Shown: piece after piece, positions 43,392 to 52,364 of the stretch
Numbering within the stretch: the first letter of the stretch is position 1
Layout: each line of letters begins with the position of its first letter
Assembly (NCBI RefSeq): GCF_035590735.1
Contig: NZ_CP141595.1
Location: 4,127,001 to 4,191,000, forward strand
Direction of reading: 5' to 3'
DNA: 64,000 nucleotides
Source of the DNA: Rossellomorea aquimaris
GTDB lineage: Bacteria > Bacillota > Bacilli > Bacillales > Bacillaceae_B
Position numbers and translations under genes: made by a program
Notes under the pieces: generated by a model
What the model saw: only the letters and a program-made list of their open reading frames with translations
What the model was told of the DNA's origin: nothing
Database searches by the model: none

Positions 43392-43469
43392 CTACCGTTC
43401 AGATTTATAAGCGATATATCCACCCCAAATGGCTAAACATATCGTTACGATCACCCAAAAGCCAAACAT
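43392..43469 (-). CDS. Short membrane peptide, 25 residues
   Basis: Reads MFGFWVIVTICLAIWGGYIA then YKSER: one hydrophobic span with a positive tail. GAGGTGAG lies 5 bases before the ATG and a good promoter stands 54 bases upstream of the start (43523-43551). The combination of promoter, ribosome site and membrane span supports a real small gene; function unknown. Confidence 0.55.
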   Translation of the reverse strand: MFGFWVIVTICLAIWGGYIAYKSER

Positions 43470-43522
43470 CAAACTCACCTCAATTTCTTCACGTTAAGCC
43501 GATTTCACTTGTCTTATGGTAT

Positions 43523-43551
43523 ATTATACCTTACTCCATTTAAGATGATAA
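43523..43551 (-). promoter_or_regulatory. Promoter of the 25-residue peptide gene
   Basis: On the minus strand -35 TTATCA (43546-43551 complement), 17-base spacer, -10 TATAAT (43523-43528 complement). The -10 lies in the palindrome GGTATAATATACC. Confidence 0.6.
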
Positions 43552-43568
43552 TAAGCGATAAGTCATAT

Positions 43569-43599
43569 GGTAAGCAGGGGGACGGTTCTTCCGCTTCCC
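43569..43599. repeat. REP-like element
   Basis: TAAGCAGGGGGACGGTTC followed by TTCCGCTTCCC; core at 43579-43588. Opposite in direction to the unit at 43855, 255 bases away. The spacer between them holds a CAAACGTTTG palindrome (43756-43765) but no gene. Confidence 0.75.
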
Positions 43600-43854
43600 A
43601 AAAATACTTAAAGATACTGCGGAACGGTTTTCGCTATACCATTAAAATAGCTTGATCCATAATTAACAAGTTAAGTGAGGAACGTCGCACTTGCTTTCCC
43701 TAAACAAACGCCTACCTTCTCCTATCCCCTGAACTCTACGTTTCTATCCTTCAACCAAACGTTTGATTAACTCCCAGGAGTACATTCCCAAACCAGATGT
43801 AGCATAGGACAGGTCTTTTTTTGCCAAGAAACGCATCCCCTGAAATGTCAAAAA

Positions 43855-43886
43855 AGGAAGCAAGAGAACCGTCCCCTTGCTTCCCT
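43855..43886. repeat. REP-like element
   Basis: GGAAGCAAGAGAACCGTCCC then CTTGCTTCCC; core GAACCGTCCC at 43866-43875. Arms GGAAGCAAG and CTTGCTTCC are perfectly complementary. It is preceded by CTGAAATGTCAAAAA, close to the flank of the unit at 35129. Confidence 0.8.
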
Positions 43887-43973
43887 TCCTATTTATCAAT
43901 CATTTCCGATATGAAACAAGGTCATGATGAATATAATGTAGAAACAAATTAACAAAAATTCAGGGGGACAGCT

Positions 43974-44789
43974 ATGAACACATACATTGAAGTGGAACCG
44001 GGAATCGAATTATTTGTGCAGAATACTGGCAGTGGGGAGCCCATTGTATTTATTCCCGGGTTTACATTTACCACTGAAGTCTTCAACGAGCAGGTCAAGC
44101 ATTTTTCGAAAACTCATCGTACGATTGTGATCGACCCCAGGAGCCATGGCCGGTCAACCATGACGGTCCACGGGAATGACTATGTCTCCCACGGAACAGA
44201 TCTCGATAAAGTATTGAAGCAATTAAAAGTCGAGAATGCAACGCTTGTCGGCTGGTCATTCGGATGCTTAACGGTCTGGGAATATATCCGCCAATTCGGT
44301 ACGGATGGGATCAAATCCCTTGTCCTCATTGATATGCCGCCAAAATCACTATCCGTTCAACAAGACGAGGATTGGGTGGAAGGCCCCCTTGATGACATGG
44401 CTGCAACCTACACGAATTACCTTCGCAACCCAAAAGGACAGCGGGATTTCATCTCTGCTTATGCCACCGGAGTCATGGTCCAACGAGATCTGAAGGAAGA
44501 AGAATTAGATTGGATCGTCGAGCAATCACTTAAAACACCTTACTATATTGCCGCCAATTTGTTTTCTTCCGGGCTATTCTCTGATTATCGTGTTGAGGCG
44601 GCAGAGAGTAGTGAATCTGTACCGACTCTCTATGTTGTCTCCGAGCACTGGGCCGAAGTTGCCACATCCAGTCTGAGAAAGCTTGCTCCTAAAGCGTCGG
44701 TGGAGGTACTGGGAGGACATCTTATGTTTTGGGAGTATAGTGAGAGGTTTAATGAGGTGGTTAAGGGGTTTTTGGGAGGGAATGGATAA
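43974..44789 (+). CDS. Alpha/beta-hydrolase
   Basis: Cytosolic hydrolase of 271 residues. Nucleophile Ser in LVGWSFGCLTVWEY, oxyanion region FIPGFTFTTEVFNEQ, acid side in PTLYVVSEHWAEVA, and catalytic His in LGGHLMFWEYSERF. The fold resembles the peroxidase/esterase-like group; substrate not predictable. AGGGGGACAG precedes the ATG. It stands alone after the REP pair. Confidence 0.85.
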   Translation: MNTYIEVEPGIELFVQNTGSGEPIVFIPGFTFTTEVFNEQVKHFSKTHRTIVIDPRSHGRSTMTVHGNDYVSHGTDLDKVLKQLKVENATLVGWSFGCLTVWEYIRQFGTDGIKSLVLIDMPPKSLSVQQDEDWVEGPLDDMAATYTNYLRNPKGQRDFISAYATGVMVQRDLKEEELDWIVEQSLKTPYYIAANLFSSGLFSDYRVEAAESSESVPTLYVVSEHWAEVATSSLRKLAPKASVEVLGGHLMFWEYSERFNEVVKGFLGGNG

Positions 44790-44963
44790 CACAGCATTTT
44801 CTTTATCCTTCATTCGTTCTGCCGCAAACTAAAGCAATACAAAAGATTGCCTTTCCCACTGAAAAGGCAGGCTTTTCTTTGACGATCAAGTTCTTTGGTT
44901 GGGCGATTAAACCATACCATAAACGAACATACTTTTCATTTTTTGCTCATGTAATATATATGT

Positions 44964-45055
44964 AGGGGAAGCATTCTGCTTCCCCTTAAAATACCGTAGT
45001 GATGCCTCAAAAAGAAGCATGAGAACCGTCCCCATGCTTCCCCATGCTTCCCTTG
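44964..45055. repeat. REP-like elements, one shortened
   Basis: At 44964-44987 GGGGAAGCA and TGCTTCCCC face each other with only TTC between, a unit that has lost its GGGACGGTTC core. At 45012-45055 GAAGCATGAGAACCGTCCCC (core 45023-45032) is followed by two ATGCTTCC copies. The flank GATGCCTCAAAAAG is shared with the unit at 35129. Confidence 0.7.
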
Positions 45056-45059
45056 CTCC

Positions 45060-45890
45060 TTAAAACCCCATATTCAATAACGATTCAATCTCACTCATGA
45101 AATCCAATACGCTCATACGGACGATCAGGTAGGCGATGAACAGGGATGCTGCCGATGCACCCGTTGCCCAGTATAGTTTGTTTAATGATTTTTCACTCTT
45201 CATCGCTCGATCGTAGACTATGATGGACGGCAGGATGGCGATAGTATAGAAGAGTGATACTCCCGTCAAAGTGAGAGTCAGTTGAATCGACCCCATTAAT
45301 CCAAAGATGATGGCCACTACATTTAATGCCGTGAATGGGATAAGAATGCTGCCGAATTGACCCAGTAACTCTTTCAAGGTGAATCCTTCTGTCATGAACT
45401 TTGATACAAGGAAGACACTGATGAAGGATCCCAGGATAAAAAATACTGCAAACATGAATAAGGAGGACGTAATGCTAAAGAACGGCAACGACTCTGCTCC
45501 TATTCCCCCTTCAGAGAAGAGACTGCCAAATCCTCCAACAACGGCCTTATACAATTTATTTGCCAGGAAGTAGATACTCAGTGCAAACGCAATGACAAAG
45601 AGGGCCAATGTAATGATTCCATTCACATACTGGCTCTCTTTAGAATCGAATGCCACAGATGGTTTTTTCAATACTTGCAAGGCATAACTCCAGTACTTTG
45701 ACACATTTTCTTTCGCTTTCATTACATGTTCATTCGTGTTAACCGGCTGTGCAGCCACGGCAGGTGAAGCTGCTGCTGCTTCTGTGTAAGCCGTTGGCTG
45801 AGGATCCCCGGTTTCCATTAAACTTGTTCCACATTTTCCACAGAACTTCCCTGAATCCTGTTCATTAAGACAATTTGTGCATTTCAACAT
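45060..45890 (-). CDS. Zinc-ribbon membrane protein
   Basis: 276 residues. N-terminal zinc ribbon CTNCLNEQDSGKFCGKCG (four Cys), a linker rich in Ala, Pro and Thr, then about five spans from residue 90 (IITLALFVIAFALSIYFL, FFSITSSLFMFAVFFILGSF, FTALNVVAIIFGLMGS, LFYTIAILPSIIVY). This resembles YIP1-like zinc-ribbon proteins that pair with TcaA/YvbJ-type genes. It follows such a gene by 12 bases. Function unknown; a cell-envelope role is likely. Confidence 0.75.
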   Translation of the reverse strand: MLKCTNCLNEQDSGKFCGKCGTSLMETGDPQPTAYTEAAAASPAVAAQPVNTNEHVMKAKENVSKYWSYALQVLKKPSVAFDSKESQYVNGIITLALFVIAFALSIYFLANKLYKAVVGGFGSLFSEGGIGAESLPFFSITSSLFMFAVFFILGSFISVFLVSKFMTEGFTLKELLGQFGSILIPFTALNVVAIIFGLMGSIQLTLTLTGVSLFYTIAILPSIIVYDRAMKSEKSLNKLYWATGASAASLFIAYLIVRMSVLDFMSEIESLLNMGF

Positions 45891-45902
45891 GTCGTACCTC
45901 CA

Positions 45903-47270
45903 TTAAATCGAATCTCGTTCTGTTTCGTTAATTTCGATTTTCTCAATTTTATAGTTTGAATCTTCCTTCATCAGTGTGTAGATCTTTTCACGGTCATACG
46001 TCGTCTTCTCGCCCAGATGATTCGTGAAAACAAACCGTTCATTCGTGGTGACTTCAAATGAATCATCCCCTACTTCTTCCGTATGGATGATCTGATTCTC
46101 AGTAAACTCATAGGAGTAATCCTTATCTTGGAGCTCTCCTATGTATTCCTTCAATTCCTCATCGGCTGTACTACCTTCTGACATATAAGATTCGATTAAT
46201 GAAAAATCCCGGGAGTTCAACGCCTGCTCGTATGAATCCCTGAAATCCAGGATAAACTGGTTCGCTTCATCAAGTGATGCTGAAGCTTCATCTCCCTCAT
46301 CTTTTAACGGTTCCATTGATTCTACCGCTATCATAAAAGGAAGCTCTCCCCATACATCATCTTCCTGAGTAATCTCTTCACTTCTGAATTTCCGACCTTC
46401 CGACGTTGATAACTCTGCGAACATAGAAATGTCCTTCCCTTCAGGAAATGGACCAAGGTACTCAAACTCTTCAAGCTTCGTGTTCGTACTCTTCCCGTTC
46501 ACAAACAATACGGCTTCAGGAACATTGGTATAGATGGAATAAGTGGAACCGTTAAAGTCGAGATTATATTCAGACTGATGGTCTTCACTCGAAGCCACTT
46601 CAATTTCTTCTTCCAATGCAAATTCACCATACTGACCAGATGCCTCACCTTTGATTGTATACACTCCAGGATAGGCTTTACTTCCCTCCATCGGTTCACC
46701 GCTGTCCTTGATTGTCACTTTCTTTTTGCCTACTTTAAAGGTGGCAGGCGCCATATTGGTCTTCATCATGATTTGATTGGGAATCGCCTCAATTTCATAT
46801 GTATCATAAATACCCGCGATTGAATCCCGCTTCACTTTGAACACATCATGGCCATATCGGTTCTTTACATAAGCATCAGATTTTATATCATTGGTGATAA
46901 TGGATGCCAATTGCTCCCTTATATCTTCCCAACCCGAAGATTGAATAAAGGAGAAATACTGTTTCTTATTCAATAAAGCACTTTCATCCAATGTTAGATA
47001 TTCAATAAATTCCCCTTCGCTATTTGAAGACATCACCTGGTCCATCGATTGAATGGTTTTCATCGGATCATAAATAGAAGATAGTATCATATGAGTGCTG
47101 ATCAGACTAATCAATAAAATACCTGCAATAGTAATAAATACTTTTGTCTTCTTGGACAAGGGAGCTCTTTTTACTGAATGCTCATTTTCCACCTCTTTCT
47201 TTGCTCCACACCCTTCGCAAAAAGCTGGATTATTCTTTAGTTCTTGTCCACATTCTGTACAGTAACCCAA
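45903..47270 (-). CDS. TcaA/YvbJ-like zinc-ribbon membrane protein
   Basis: 455 residues. Zinc ribbon YCTECGQELKNNPAFCEGCG at the very N-terminus, one span (FITIAGILLISLISTHMIL), then a large extracellular part containing repeated TcaA-like domains (VMSSNSEGEFIEYLTLDESALL, YPGVYTIKGEASGQYGEFALEEEIEV, YTNVPEAVLFVNGKSTNTKL) and a C-terminal NTF2-like domain (FILDFRDSYEQALNSRDFSLIESYM). The start is TTG at 47270 with GAAGGAGG seven bases before it; a longer frame to 47312 crosses that site. TcaA of Staphylococcus aureus affects glycopeptide sensitivity and wall-polymer retention, so an envelope-stress role is plausible. Confidence 0.8.
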   Translation of the reverse strand: MGYCTECGQELKNNPAFCEGCGAKKEVENEHSVKRAPLSKKTKVFITIAGILLISLISTHMILSSIYDPMKTIQSMDQVMSSNSEGEFIEYLTLDESALLNKKQYFSFIQSSGWEDIREQLASIITNDIKSDAYVKNRYGHDVFKVKRDSIAGIYDTYEIEAIPNQIMMKTNMAPATFKVGKKKVTIKDSGEPMEGSKAYPGVYTIKGEASGQYGEFALEEEIEVASSEDHQSEYNLDFNGSTYSIYTNVPEAVLFVNGKSTNTKLEEFEYLGPFPEGKDISMFAELSTSEGRKFRSEEITQEDDVWGELPFMIAVESMEPLKDEGDEASASLDEANQFILDFRDSYEQALNSRDFSLIESYMSEGSTADEELKEYIGELQDKDYSYEFTENQIIHTEEVGDDSFEVTTNERFVFTNHLGEKTTYDREKIYTLMKEDSNYKIEKIEINETERDSI

Positions 47271-47312
47271 GTTGCAACCTCCTTCACTAAAATAAAACCT
47301 ATAATTATCCAT

Positions 47313-48166
47313 TTTTTACAACAGGTACTATTATAACATCAACGAACGAATATTATGGGTATTTATAACTATTAATTGTAGGTATTTATACCTATTATAA
47401 TAACAATCTGAATTTATGAACTAATGAAAGTTTCAGGGTGTTTACATCATTGCAAATATATCCGTTAAACCATTTGCAATTCAGGCAAAACAGAACGCAG
47501 GGGCGGTACACACAGTACTTTTACATCCTCGGGTAAATCATTGGCTGGTAAGACAAACATATCACTTTGGGATAGAAGTAATTGGAAAATATGATAGAAA
47601 TAACGAATCTATAACACACCTAAACTAGTTAATCTTAGGATTTTTTCTAAATTAAACTGCTTTGGAAGTAACGGTTCTGATGCTTTTTCAAAGCATATAA
47701 AGAAGCATGAGAACCGTCCCTCTGCTCCCTCCTGCTTCTGAGTATATTATCCCTAATTCTCTCTTCAACTGATTCTCTAAACACTTTTCTTGATTAAAAT
47801 TACTTACCTATAGAAAATTAATCTCTATTGATATTGGATTAACCATCATCGTAAAAAATTATCTTAAAATATCATTTGTCTACCTCGATATATGAAATTG
47901 AAAAATACCATCTCAGAGAGATAGAAGTTACAAATACTAAATAATAATAGTTTTTATATGGATATATAATACAAAAATCCAGCTATTTTCTGAGCGGATT
48001 ATTTGTGCTCAACATCTTAAAAGAACAATCTAAATATACCATTTATGTAAAATATGCCTAAAAGAATAATTATTTTTCGAGGAAATTTGTACCATAATCC
48101 AAACCAAATGTTATAGTAGATTTGTTCCATGGGGCAACAAATGAAAATTAGGGGAGGAAGAAACAA
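47313..48166. other. Gene-poor spacer with coding-like remnant and REP remnant
   Basis: 850 AT-rich bases. A 65-codon open stretch without a start lies at 47432-47628 on the plus strand (contains VKPFAIQAKQNAGAVHTVLL and HPRVNHWLVRQTYHFG, ends at TAG); it reads like the tail of a lost gene but I do not recognise it. A REP pair follows: ACGGTTC at 47671-47677 and GAACCGTCCC at 47711-47720. No other feature is clear. Confidence 0.45.
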
Positions 48167-48547
48167 ATGAAGAAAAAATTATTCGGCTTTATCTCGTTTG
48201 CTATGGTTTTTAGTTTCCTTGTTGGCACGGTTTCAACAGAAGCAGCATTCTATAGTAATCGTACGACGTCCATCAATGGTTACAGTTTAGCAGGAATTCT
48301 TGTTGTAAAAGAAACATTACATGCAGATGGGTATAGTTACTCAAGTTCTGGTGATGTAACAGACGTATGGCTAACCACAGATAAATGTTGGTTCCCAAAC
48401 AACATTGAGTCTGAAAAAACTTGGAAGGCTGCACATCCTTATGGCGAATATGCTAAAGGATCATTCAAGAATATTGTCGGTGTACCTTCTCCTTGGGGAG
48501 CAGTTGGAATTAGCCAATCAACTCAATACATGAGTATTTTATTTTAA
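48167..48547 (+). CDS. Secreted peptide, bacteriocin-like candidate
   Basis: 126 residues with a clear signal peptide (MKKKLFGFISFAMVFSFLVG, cleavage near VSTEA-A), mature part about 100 residues rich in Ser, Gly, Tyr and Trp, one Cys, ending QSTQYMSILF. GGGGAGG lies nine bases before the ATG. The gene is followed by a fused ABC transporter and a 32-residue membrane peptide. This order (secreted product, ABC-FtsX pump) recalls lactococcin-972-type bacteriocin loci, but no motif proves it. It could also be a stress or adhesion protein. Confidence 0.6.
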   Translation: MKKKLFGFISFAMVFSFLVGTVSTEAAFYSNRTTSINGYSLAGILVVKETLHADGYSYSSSGDVTDVWLTTDKCWFPNNIESEKTWKAAHPYGEYAKGSFKNIVGVPSPWGAVGISQSTQYMSILF

Positions 48548-48592
48548 GAGAAACTTAATTCCTTTGTAAGAATTTTCTACTGAATGGTGATC

Positions 48593-48681
48593 AATGAATC
48601 AGGAACCACACTAGAAGCAATTTACTATATTCATACACTGAAATATTAAATATTACTAACAGGTGTGGTTCCTAATTCATT
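48593..48681. repeat. 19-base inverted repeat with 51-base loop
   Basis: AATGAATCAGGAACCACAC (48593-48611) pairs with GTGTGGTTCCTAATTCATT (48663-48681) at 18 of 19 positions. It lies 45 bases after the secreted-peptide gene and 200 bases before the ABC gene. It may be a long terminator-like hairpin or the ends of a small lost element; the 330-base spacer has no gene. Confidence 0.6.
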
Positions 48682-48879
48682 TAGCTTAGTAGAATCATAG
48701 ATTTTATTACGAATCACTAACATAGACCCATACTTCTGACTCCCGCTCAAAATGAAAAACATTCTAAATTTTGATAATTTTTGTTATGATTTTCATTAGA
48801 GTTTTTAATAACATTTCATTCTATTTTATAAAAATTAAAATTTCTAATGAACATCATTTAATAAGGGTAGGTGCAAAAT

Positions 48880-51015
48880 TTGTTAGCATTAAATAATTTA
48901 ACGATAAAATATAACCAAAAAAGCATCCTTGAAAATATCAACATATCCTTCCCGAGAGGTGAAGTTACGGCTATAAGAGGGGCTTCCGGATCAGGGAAAT
49001 CTTCATTATTAAACGTTCTAGGATTAATTCAAAGACCAAATCAAGAATGCTCTTACACACTTGATGGACAGTCTGTTCACTACTATAACGAACAAGATAA
49101 ATCTAATTTTAGATTAAAAAAAGTTGGCTTTGTCTTCCAGCAGAATAATCTACTGCAGGAACTCACCGCAAGAGAAAACGTTTTGGTTCCAATGAGGGTG
49201 TTATCTCAGAACGAGTCAGAAATAAACGAAAAGGCAAACGAACTATTAGATTATGTCGGCTTAACAAACGTAGCTGATAGTTATCCTTCCGACTTATCAG
49301 GTGGCGAGGAGCAGAGAGTCGCGATTGCAAGATCTCTAATTAATGATGCCGACATTATTCTCGCTGACGAACCTACTGCCTCATTGGATTCAAACAACGC
49401 AGCCATTGTTCTTGAACTTTTCAGAAAATTAGCCCATGAAATGAATAAGGTTGTTATCATAGTTTCTCATGATAATCTAGTAGCAGAAAATGCAGATACC
49501 GTATATGAGATTCAAGAAAAAAAACTTGTGGTAACTCATCAATCACCTCCTGACTTCACTTCTACTCATAAGGAAAATAAAGTTAATAATGATAAAAAAG
49601 ATGTTTTCAATTTTGTACGATATTATATCAAACAAAGAAAGAATGATAAGGGCATTAGTAAAATATTGATATTTGTCACCGCGTTTATCGCTGCGATTAC
49701 AACATTATTCATTAACTTTGGCGATACATTTAGTGACCAACAAAAAGATTTTATTAATTCCATCTCAGAAAAAAGTTTATTTGCAGTAAATGATTCACTA
49801 GGACTTAACTCACAAACTGATTATCAGGATGCGATAACCTACACTACAGATGAGATAAACAGTATCAAGAAAATACCAAATGTTAATAAAGCCTATCCAT
49901 ATTATGAACTTAGTTCATTTGGGGTTTCTAAAAATCAATCAGATAAAGCAAGCCTAACGTTAAAAGATGAAGACAAAATAATAAAAAAAGAGACATACCC
50001 TAATTCATTTGAAAGCAATAATGAAGACGTGCAGTTTAGGGTATCCCCTTTATATCCTGAGGAGAATTTTGAGCCGGTACTAAAATATAAGAGCACTAAG
50101 AAGGATAGTAGGGAAGGGGTAATATTAACTTCTTCTTTCGCTGAAACACTAAAAGAGGATAGTAGTAGTTTAATTGGGAAAACTTTAGAGGTTACGCTTT
50201 TTGTTCCAACTAAATTATATGATAGTACAGCTACAAAACCGCAGGATGGAAGTCAAAAAGAAACATCAGATGAAACGGTGCAAATTGACGGTGCAATATA
50301 CAAACTTGTTACGATCACAAAAGAAATTACAGGTGTATTAGATGAATCATTTAATTATCAGAGATCTGAGGAAAGCAAAAACCTCATTTTTATGGACTAT
50401 GATCAATTGATCACAATTATAAACGAGAATAAAGATACCAATTATGGAGAGACTTTTCCAGGATTCAAAGAAAAGGAATTAGGGCCTAGTTCGTTATATA
50501 TTGATGTGAGTAGCTATGAAGATGTTCCAATAGTAAAATCAAAAATTGAAAAGCTATCATCTAATATTTTTATTAATAGTAAAGCCTCAGATATAAAAGA
50601 AATTCAAACAAATTTAGAGATGATCAAGAATGTAATGACCATTGTTTCTTTTATCCTTGTAATCATAGTCATGCTATTGTTTGGATTTGTATATTATTTT
50701 AAAAATAGAACCCGAAAAAAAGAAATAGGTATTTTAAAAGCATTAGGATTAACTTCAAGAGATGTTGTATTTTTAATAGGATATGAGATGTTAATCATCG
50801 CATTGAAAACATTTATTCTTTCCCTTATCATTGCAGTTGCGTTAATGTTATTAGGTAATACTGTGTTTGGCTTGAGTGGATTATTTGTTATAACACTTGG
50901 TTCAGTTATTTTCTGCTTTGTATTATCATTCCTCATTGTAATATTATCTGGGATATCCTCCATATGGAAAACTAGCAGAATTGATATTATTGATGCAATC
51001 CGAAAAAACAAATAA
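48880..51015 (+). CDS. Fused ABC ATPase-FtsX/MacB-like permease
   Basis: About 711 residues. ATPase at 1-225: Walker A GASGSGKSSLL, Q-loop FVFQQNNLL, signature LSGGEEQRVAIARSL, Walker B IILADEPTASLDS. A span follows near 262-282 (ILIFVTAFIAAITTLFINF), an outside domain of about 300 residues, and three spans at the end (IVSFILVIIVMLLFGFVYYF, MLIIALKTFILSLIIAVALML, FVITLGSVIFCFVLSFLIVIL): the MacB/FtsX plan of non-importing ABC systems. Start uncertain: TTG at 48880 (AGGTG six bases before) or GTG at 48871. It probably exports or gives protection against the peptide coded upstream. Confidence 0.85.
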   Translation: MLALNNLTIKYNQKSILENINISFPRGEVTAIRGASGSGKSSLLNVLGLIQRPNQECSYTLDGQSVHYYNEQDKSNFRLKKVGFVFQQNNLLQELTARENVLVPMRVLSQNESEINEKANELLDYVGLTNVADSYPSDLSGGEEQRVAIARSLINDADIILADEPTASLDSNNAAIVLELFRKLAHEMNKVVIIVSHDNLVAENADTVYEIQEKKLVVTHQSPPDFTSTHKENKVNNDKKDVFNFVRYYIKQRKNDKGISKILIFVTAFIAAITTLFINFGDTFSDQQKDFINSISEKSLFAVNDSLGLNSQTDYQDAITYTTDEINSIKKIPNVNKAYPYYELSSFGVSKNQSDKASLTLKDEDKIIKKETYPNSFESNNEDVQFRVSPLYPEENFEPVLKYKSTKKDSREGVILTSSFAETLKEDSSSLIGKTLEVTLFVPTKLYDSTATKPQDGSQKETSDETVQIDGAIYKLVTITKEITGVLDESFNYQRSEESKNLIFMDYDQLITIINENKDTNYGETFPGFKEKELGPSSLYIDVSSYEDVPIVKSKIEKLSSNIFINSKASDIKEIQTNLEMIKNVMTIVSFILVIIVMLLFGFVYYFKNRTRKKEIGILKALGLTSRDVVFLIGYEMLIIALKTFILSLIIAVALMLLGNTVFGLSGLFVITLGSVIFCFVLSFLIVILSGISSIWKTSRIDIIDAIRKNK

Positions 51016-51038
51016 CTTATTAGACAGGGGAAATGAAA

Positions 51039-51137
51039 ATGTCAAAATTCATAAAAATAGCATTAATATGTCTGTTAAGCCTGGTAGGCGCAGCCATGAT
51101 ATACTTTTTTCTCTTTGGAGGAGTAACATATAAATAA
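51039..51137 (+). CDS. Short membrane peptide, 32 residues
   Basis: MSKFIKIALICLLSLVGAAM then IYFFLFGGVTYK: basic N-terminus and one span. AGGGGAA precedes it (two ATG codons, 51033 and 51039; the second is better spaced). It starts 23 bases after the ABC gene stop and is likely in the same transcript. It could be a small subunit, an immunity peptide or a signal; unknown. Confidence 0.55.
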   Translation: MSKFIKIALICLLSLVGAAMIYFFLFGGVTYK

Positions 51138-51140
51138 AGA

Positions 51141-51177
51141 GTTGGGGTAGAATGGGGACGGTTCCCACTCTACCCCT
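51141..51177. repeat. REP-like hairpin at the end of the decayed transposase
   Basis: GGGGTAGAATGGGGACGGTTC (51144-51164) and CCCACTCTACCCC form a hairpin whose loop holds the GGGACGGTTC core (51155-51164). Arm sequence differs from the other units (GGGGTAGA rather than GGAAGCA). Confidence 0.7.
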
Positions 51178-51531
51178 TAACTTTATACAAAAAATGAACC
51201 GTAACCCCAAGAATCCTTGCCGCCTGCTGCTGGCACACCCCTTCAATCCTCTTCACTCTCTTCAACACCCTATCCCTTTCCTCATTCGGCAGACTCTTCA
51301 ATTGGGGAATTCCCAATTGACCCAGGCCCTTCCCGATCTCCACTCTGGCTTCATCACCGAATAGTCTCCCGCTGGAATACCTGTGGTCTTCTAAACACTT
51401 TACTTGATTCGTTCGCTCATTAAACTACTTGAACCTCTCTTGTGCAATTTGATTTTAACCTTCTGGAGAGTATTGAGGAATTTGATGCGTTCTTCATTCA
51501 AATCTCTTGCTTCGTAAAGAAATGATGTTGA
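51170..51531 (-). pseudogene. Decayed RAYT transposase
   Basis: The minus strand codes pieces that align with the intact RAYT at 34080-34853. An N-terminal piece LNEERIKFLNTLQKV matches DRIKYLDILRKYK; then a large internal deletion; then IAQERFK, an in-frame TAG, FNERTNQVKCLEDHR, and DEARVEIGKGLGQLGIPQLK to ARILGVTVHFLYKV, matching the C-terminus. The HUH and Tyr catalytic segments are gone, so it is dead. REP-type cores lie on both sides (51155, 51570). Confidence 0.8.
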
Positions 51532-51569
51532 TACTCTTTTATTCCATAATCACGAAAAAAGTTAAGTGA

Positions 51570-51579
51570 GAACCGTCCC
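51570..51579. repeat. REP core at the other end of the decayed transposase
   Basis: GAACCGTCCC preceded by TTAAGTGA and followed by TTCCCCTTCCCC; arms are degenerate. Orientation is opposite to the unit at 51155. Confidence 0.6.
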
Positions 51580-51602
51580 TTCCCCTTCCCCATTGCAACC
51601 CA

Positions 51603-51636
51603 TCATTATATACAATACAATTCATTATATATAACC
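51603..51636. promoter_or_regulatory. Candidate GntR operators before the regulator gene
   Basis: Two copies of an ATTATATA-type sequence (CATTATATACAATA and CATTATATATAACC) lie 35-68 bases before the regulator start. A related perfect palindrome precedes the TRAP remnant at 52365, fitting self-control plus control of the next operon. Confidence 0.45.
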
Positions 51637-51670
51637 TAATAAATCTAAAAGCCATAAAGGACTGTATAAA

Positions 51671-52309
51671 ATGTCGAAAACCAAAAAAGTGAATACGCTT
51701 ATTTCCCTCAAGGATGAAGTGAAAGAGAAACTTAGAGAGGATATTATTATGTTCAAGCTCAAGCCCGGCGATCGCATTGTGGAAACAGAAGTGGCCAAAA
51801 GGCTGGGCATTAGTCAGGTGCCGGTAAGGGAAGCACTTAGGGGCCTGGAGGAAGAAGGTCTCATTCATACGATTAAGTATAGAGGTGCCTTTGTAAGGGA
51901 TTACAATCCCGTTGAAATGTATCATATGTTTTCATTAAGGGCGAAGATCGAGACAGATGCGATTGAAGTGATTCTCCCTCAGCTGACCAAAAGGCATTTT
52001 GGTGAATTATACGATATCGTGGACAAAATGAAATACGCAGAAAAGGATTATGCGGTCCAGTCGCAACTGGATATGGAATTTCATCGTACGATCATTGAGT
52101 GGTCCAATGTAGATGTGTTTTTACGCATATGGGGAATGTTAACGAATCATATCCGACGATATATCACGTTATTGAATCCGAAGGTCCGGATCCTTCCAGA
52201 GGAAGTCCATCAATACCATCAAGCCCTTGTGGAAACGCTGGAAGAAAGAGATATAGAGAAGGCGAAAATCGTTTTCAAAGAACATATTATGAAAATGGTT
52301 GAAAAATAG
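51671..52309 (+). CDS. GntR-family regulator, FCD subfamily
   Basis: 212 residues. Winged HTH at about 10-75 (GDRIVETEVAKRLGISQVPVREALRGLEEEGLI), FCD effector domain at about 85-205 with likely metal residues in QLDMEFHRTIIEW and the later LPEEVHQYHQALVETLEERD. AAAGGA stands nine bases before the ATG. FCD regulators often sense hexuronates or related acids, in line with the KduD-like dehydrogenase and TRAP permease that follow. A 10-base hairpin (52322-52352) after the stop has no T run. Confidence 0.87.
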   Translation: MSKTKKVNTLISLKDEVKEKLREDIIMFKLKPGDRIVETEVAKRLGISQVPVREALRGLEEEGLIHTIKYRGAFVRDYNPVEMYHMFSLRAKIETDAIEVILPQLTKRHFGELYDIVDKMKYAEKDYAVQSQLDMEFHRTIIEWSNVDVFLRIWGMLTNHIRRYITLLNPKVRILPEEVHQYHQALVETLEERDIEKAKIVFKEHIMKMVEK

Positions 52310-52364
52310 ACTCCAACCAAGACCCCCTATCTATTTATGGTAGGGGTCTTGACGTGCCTCTGTA

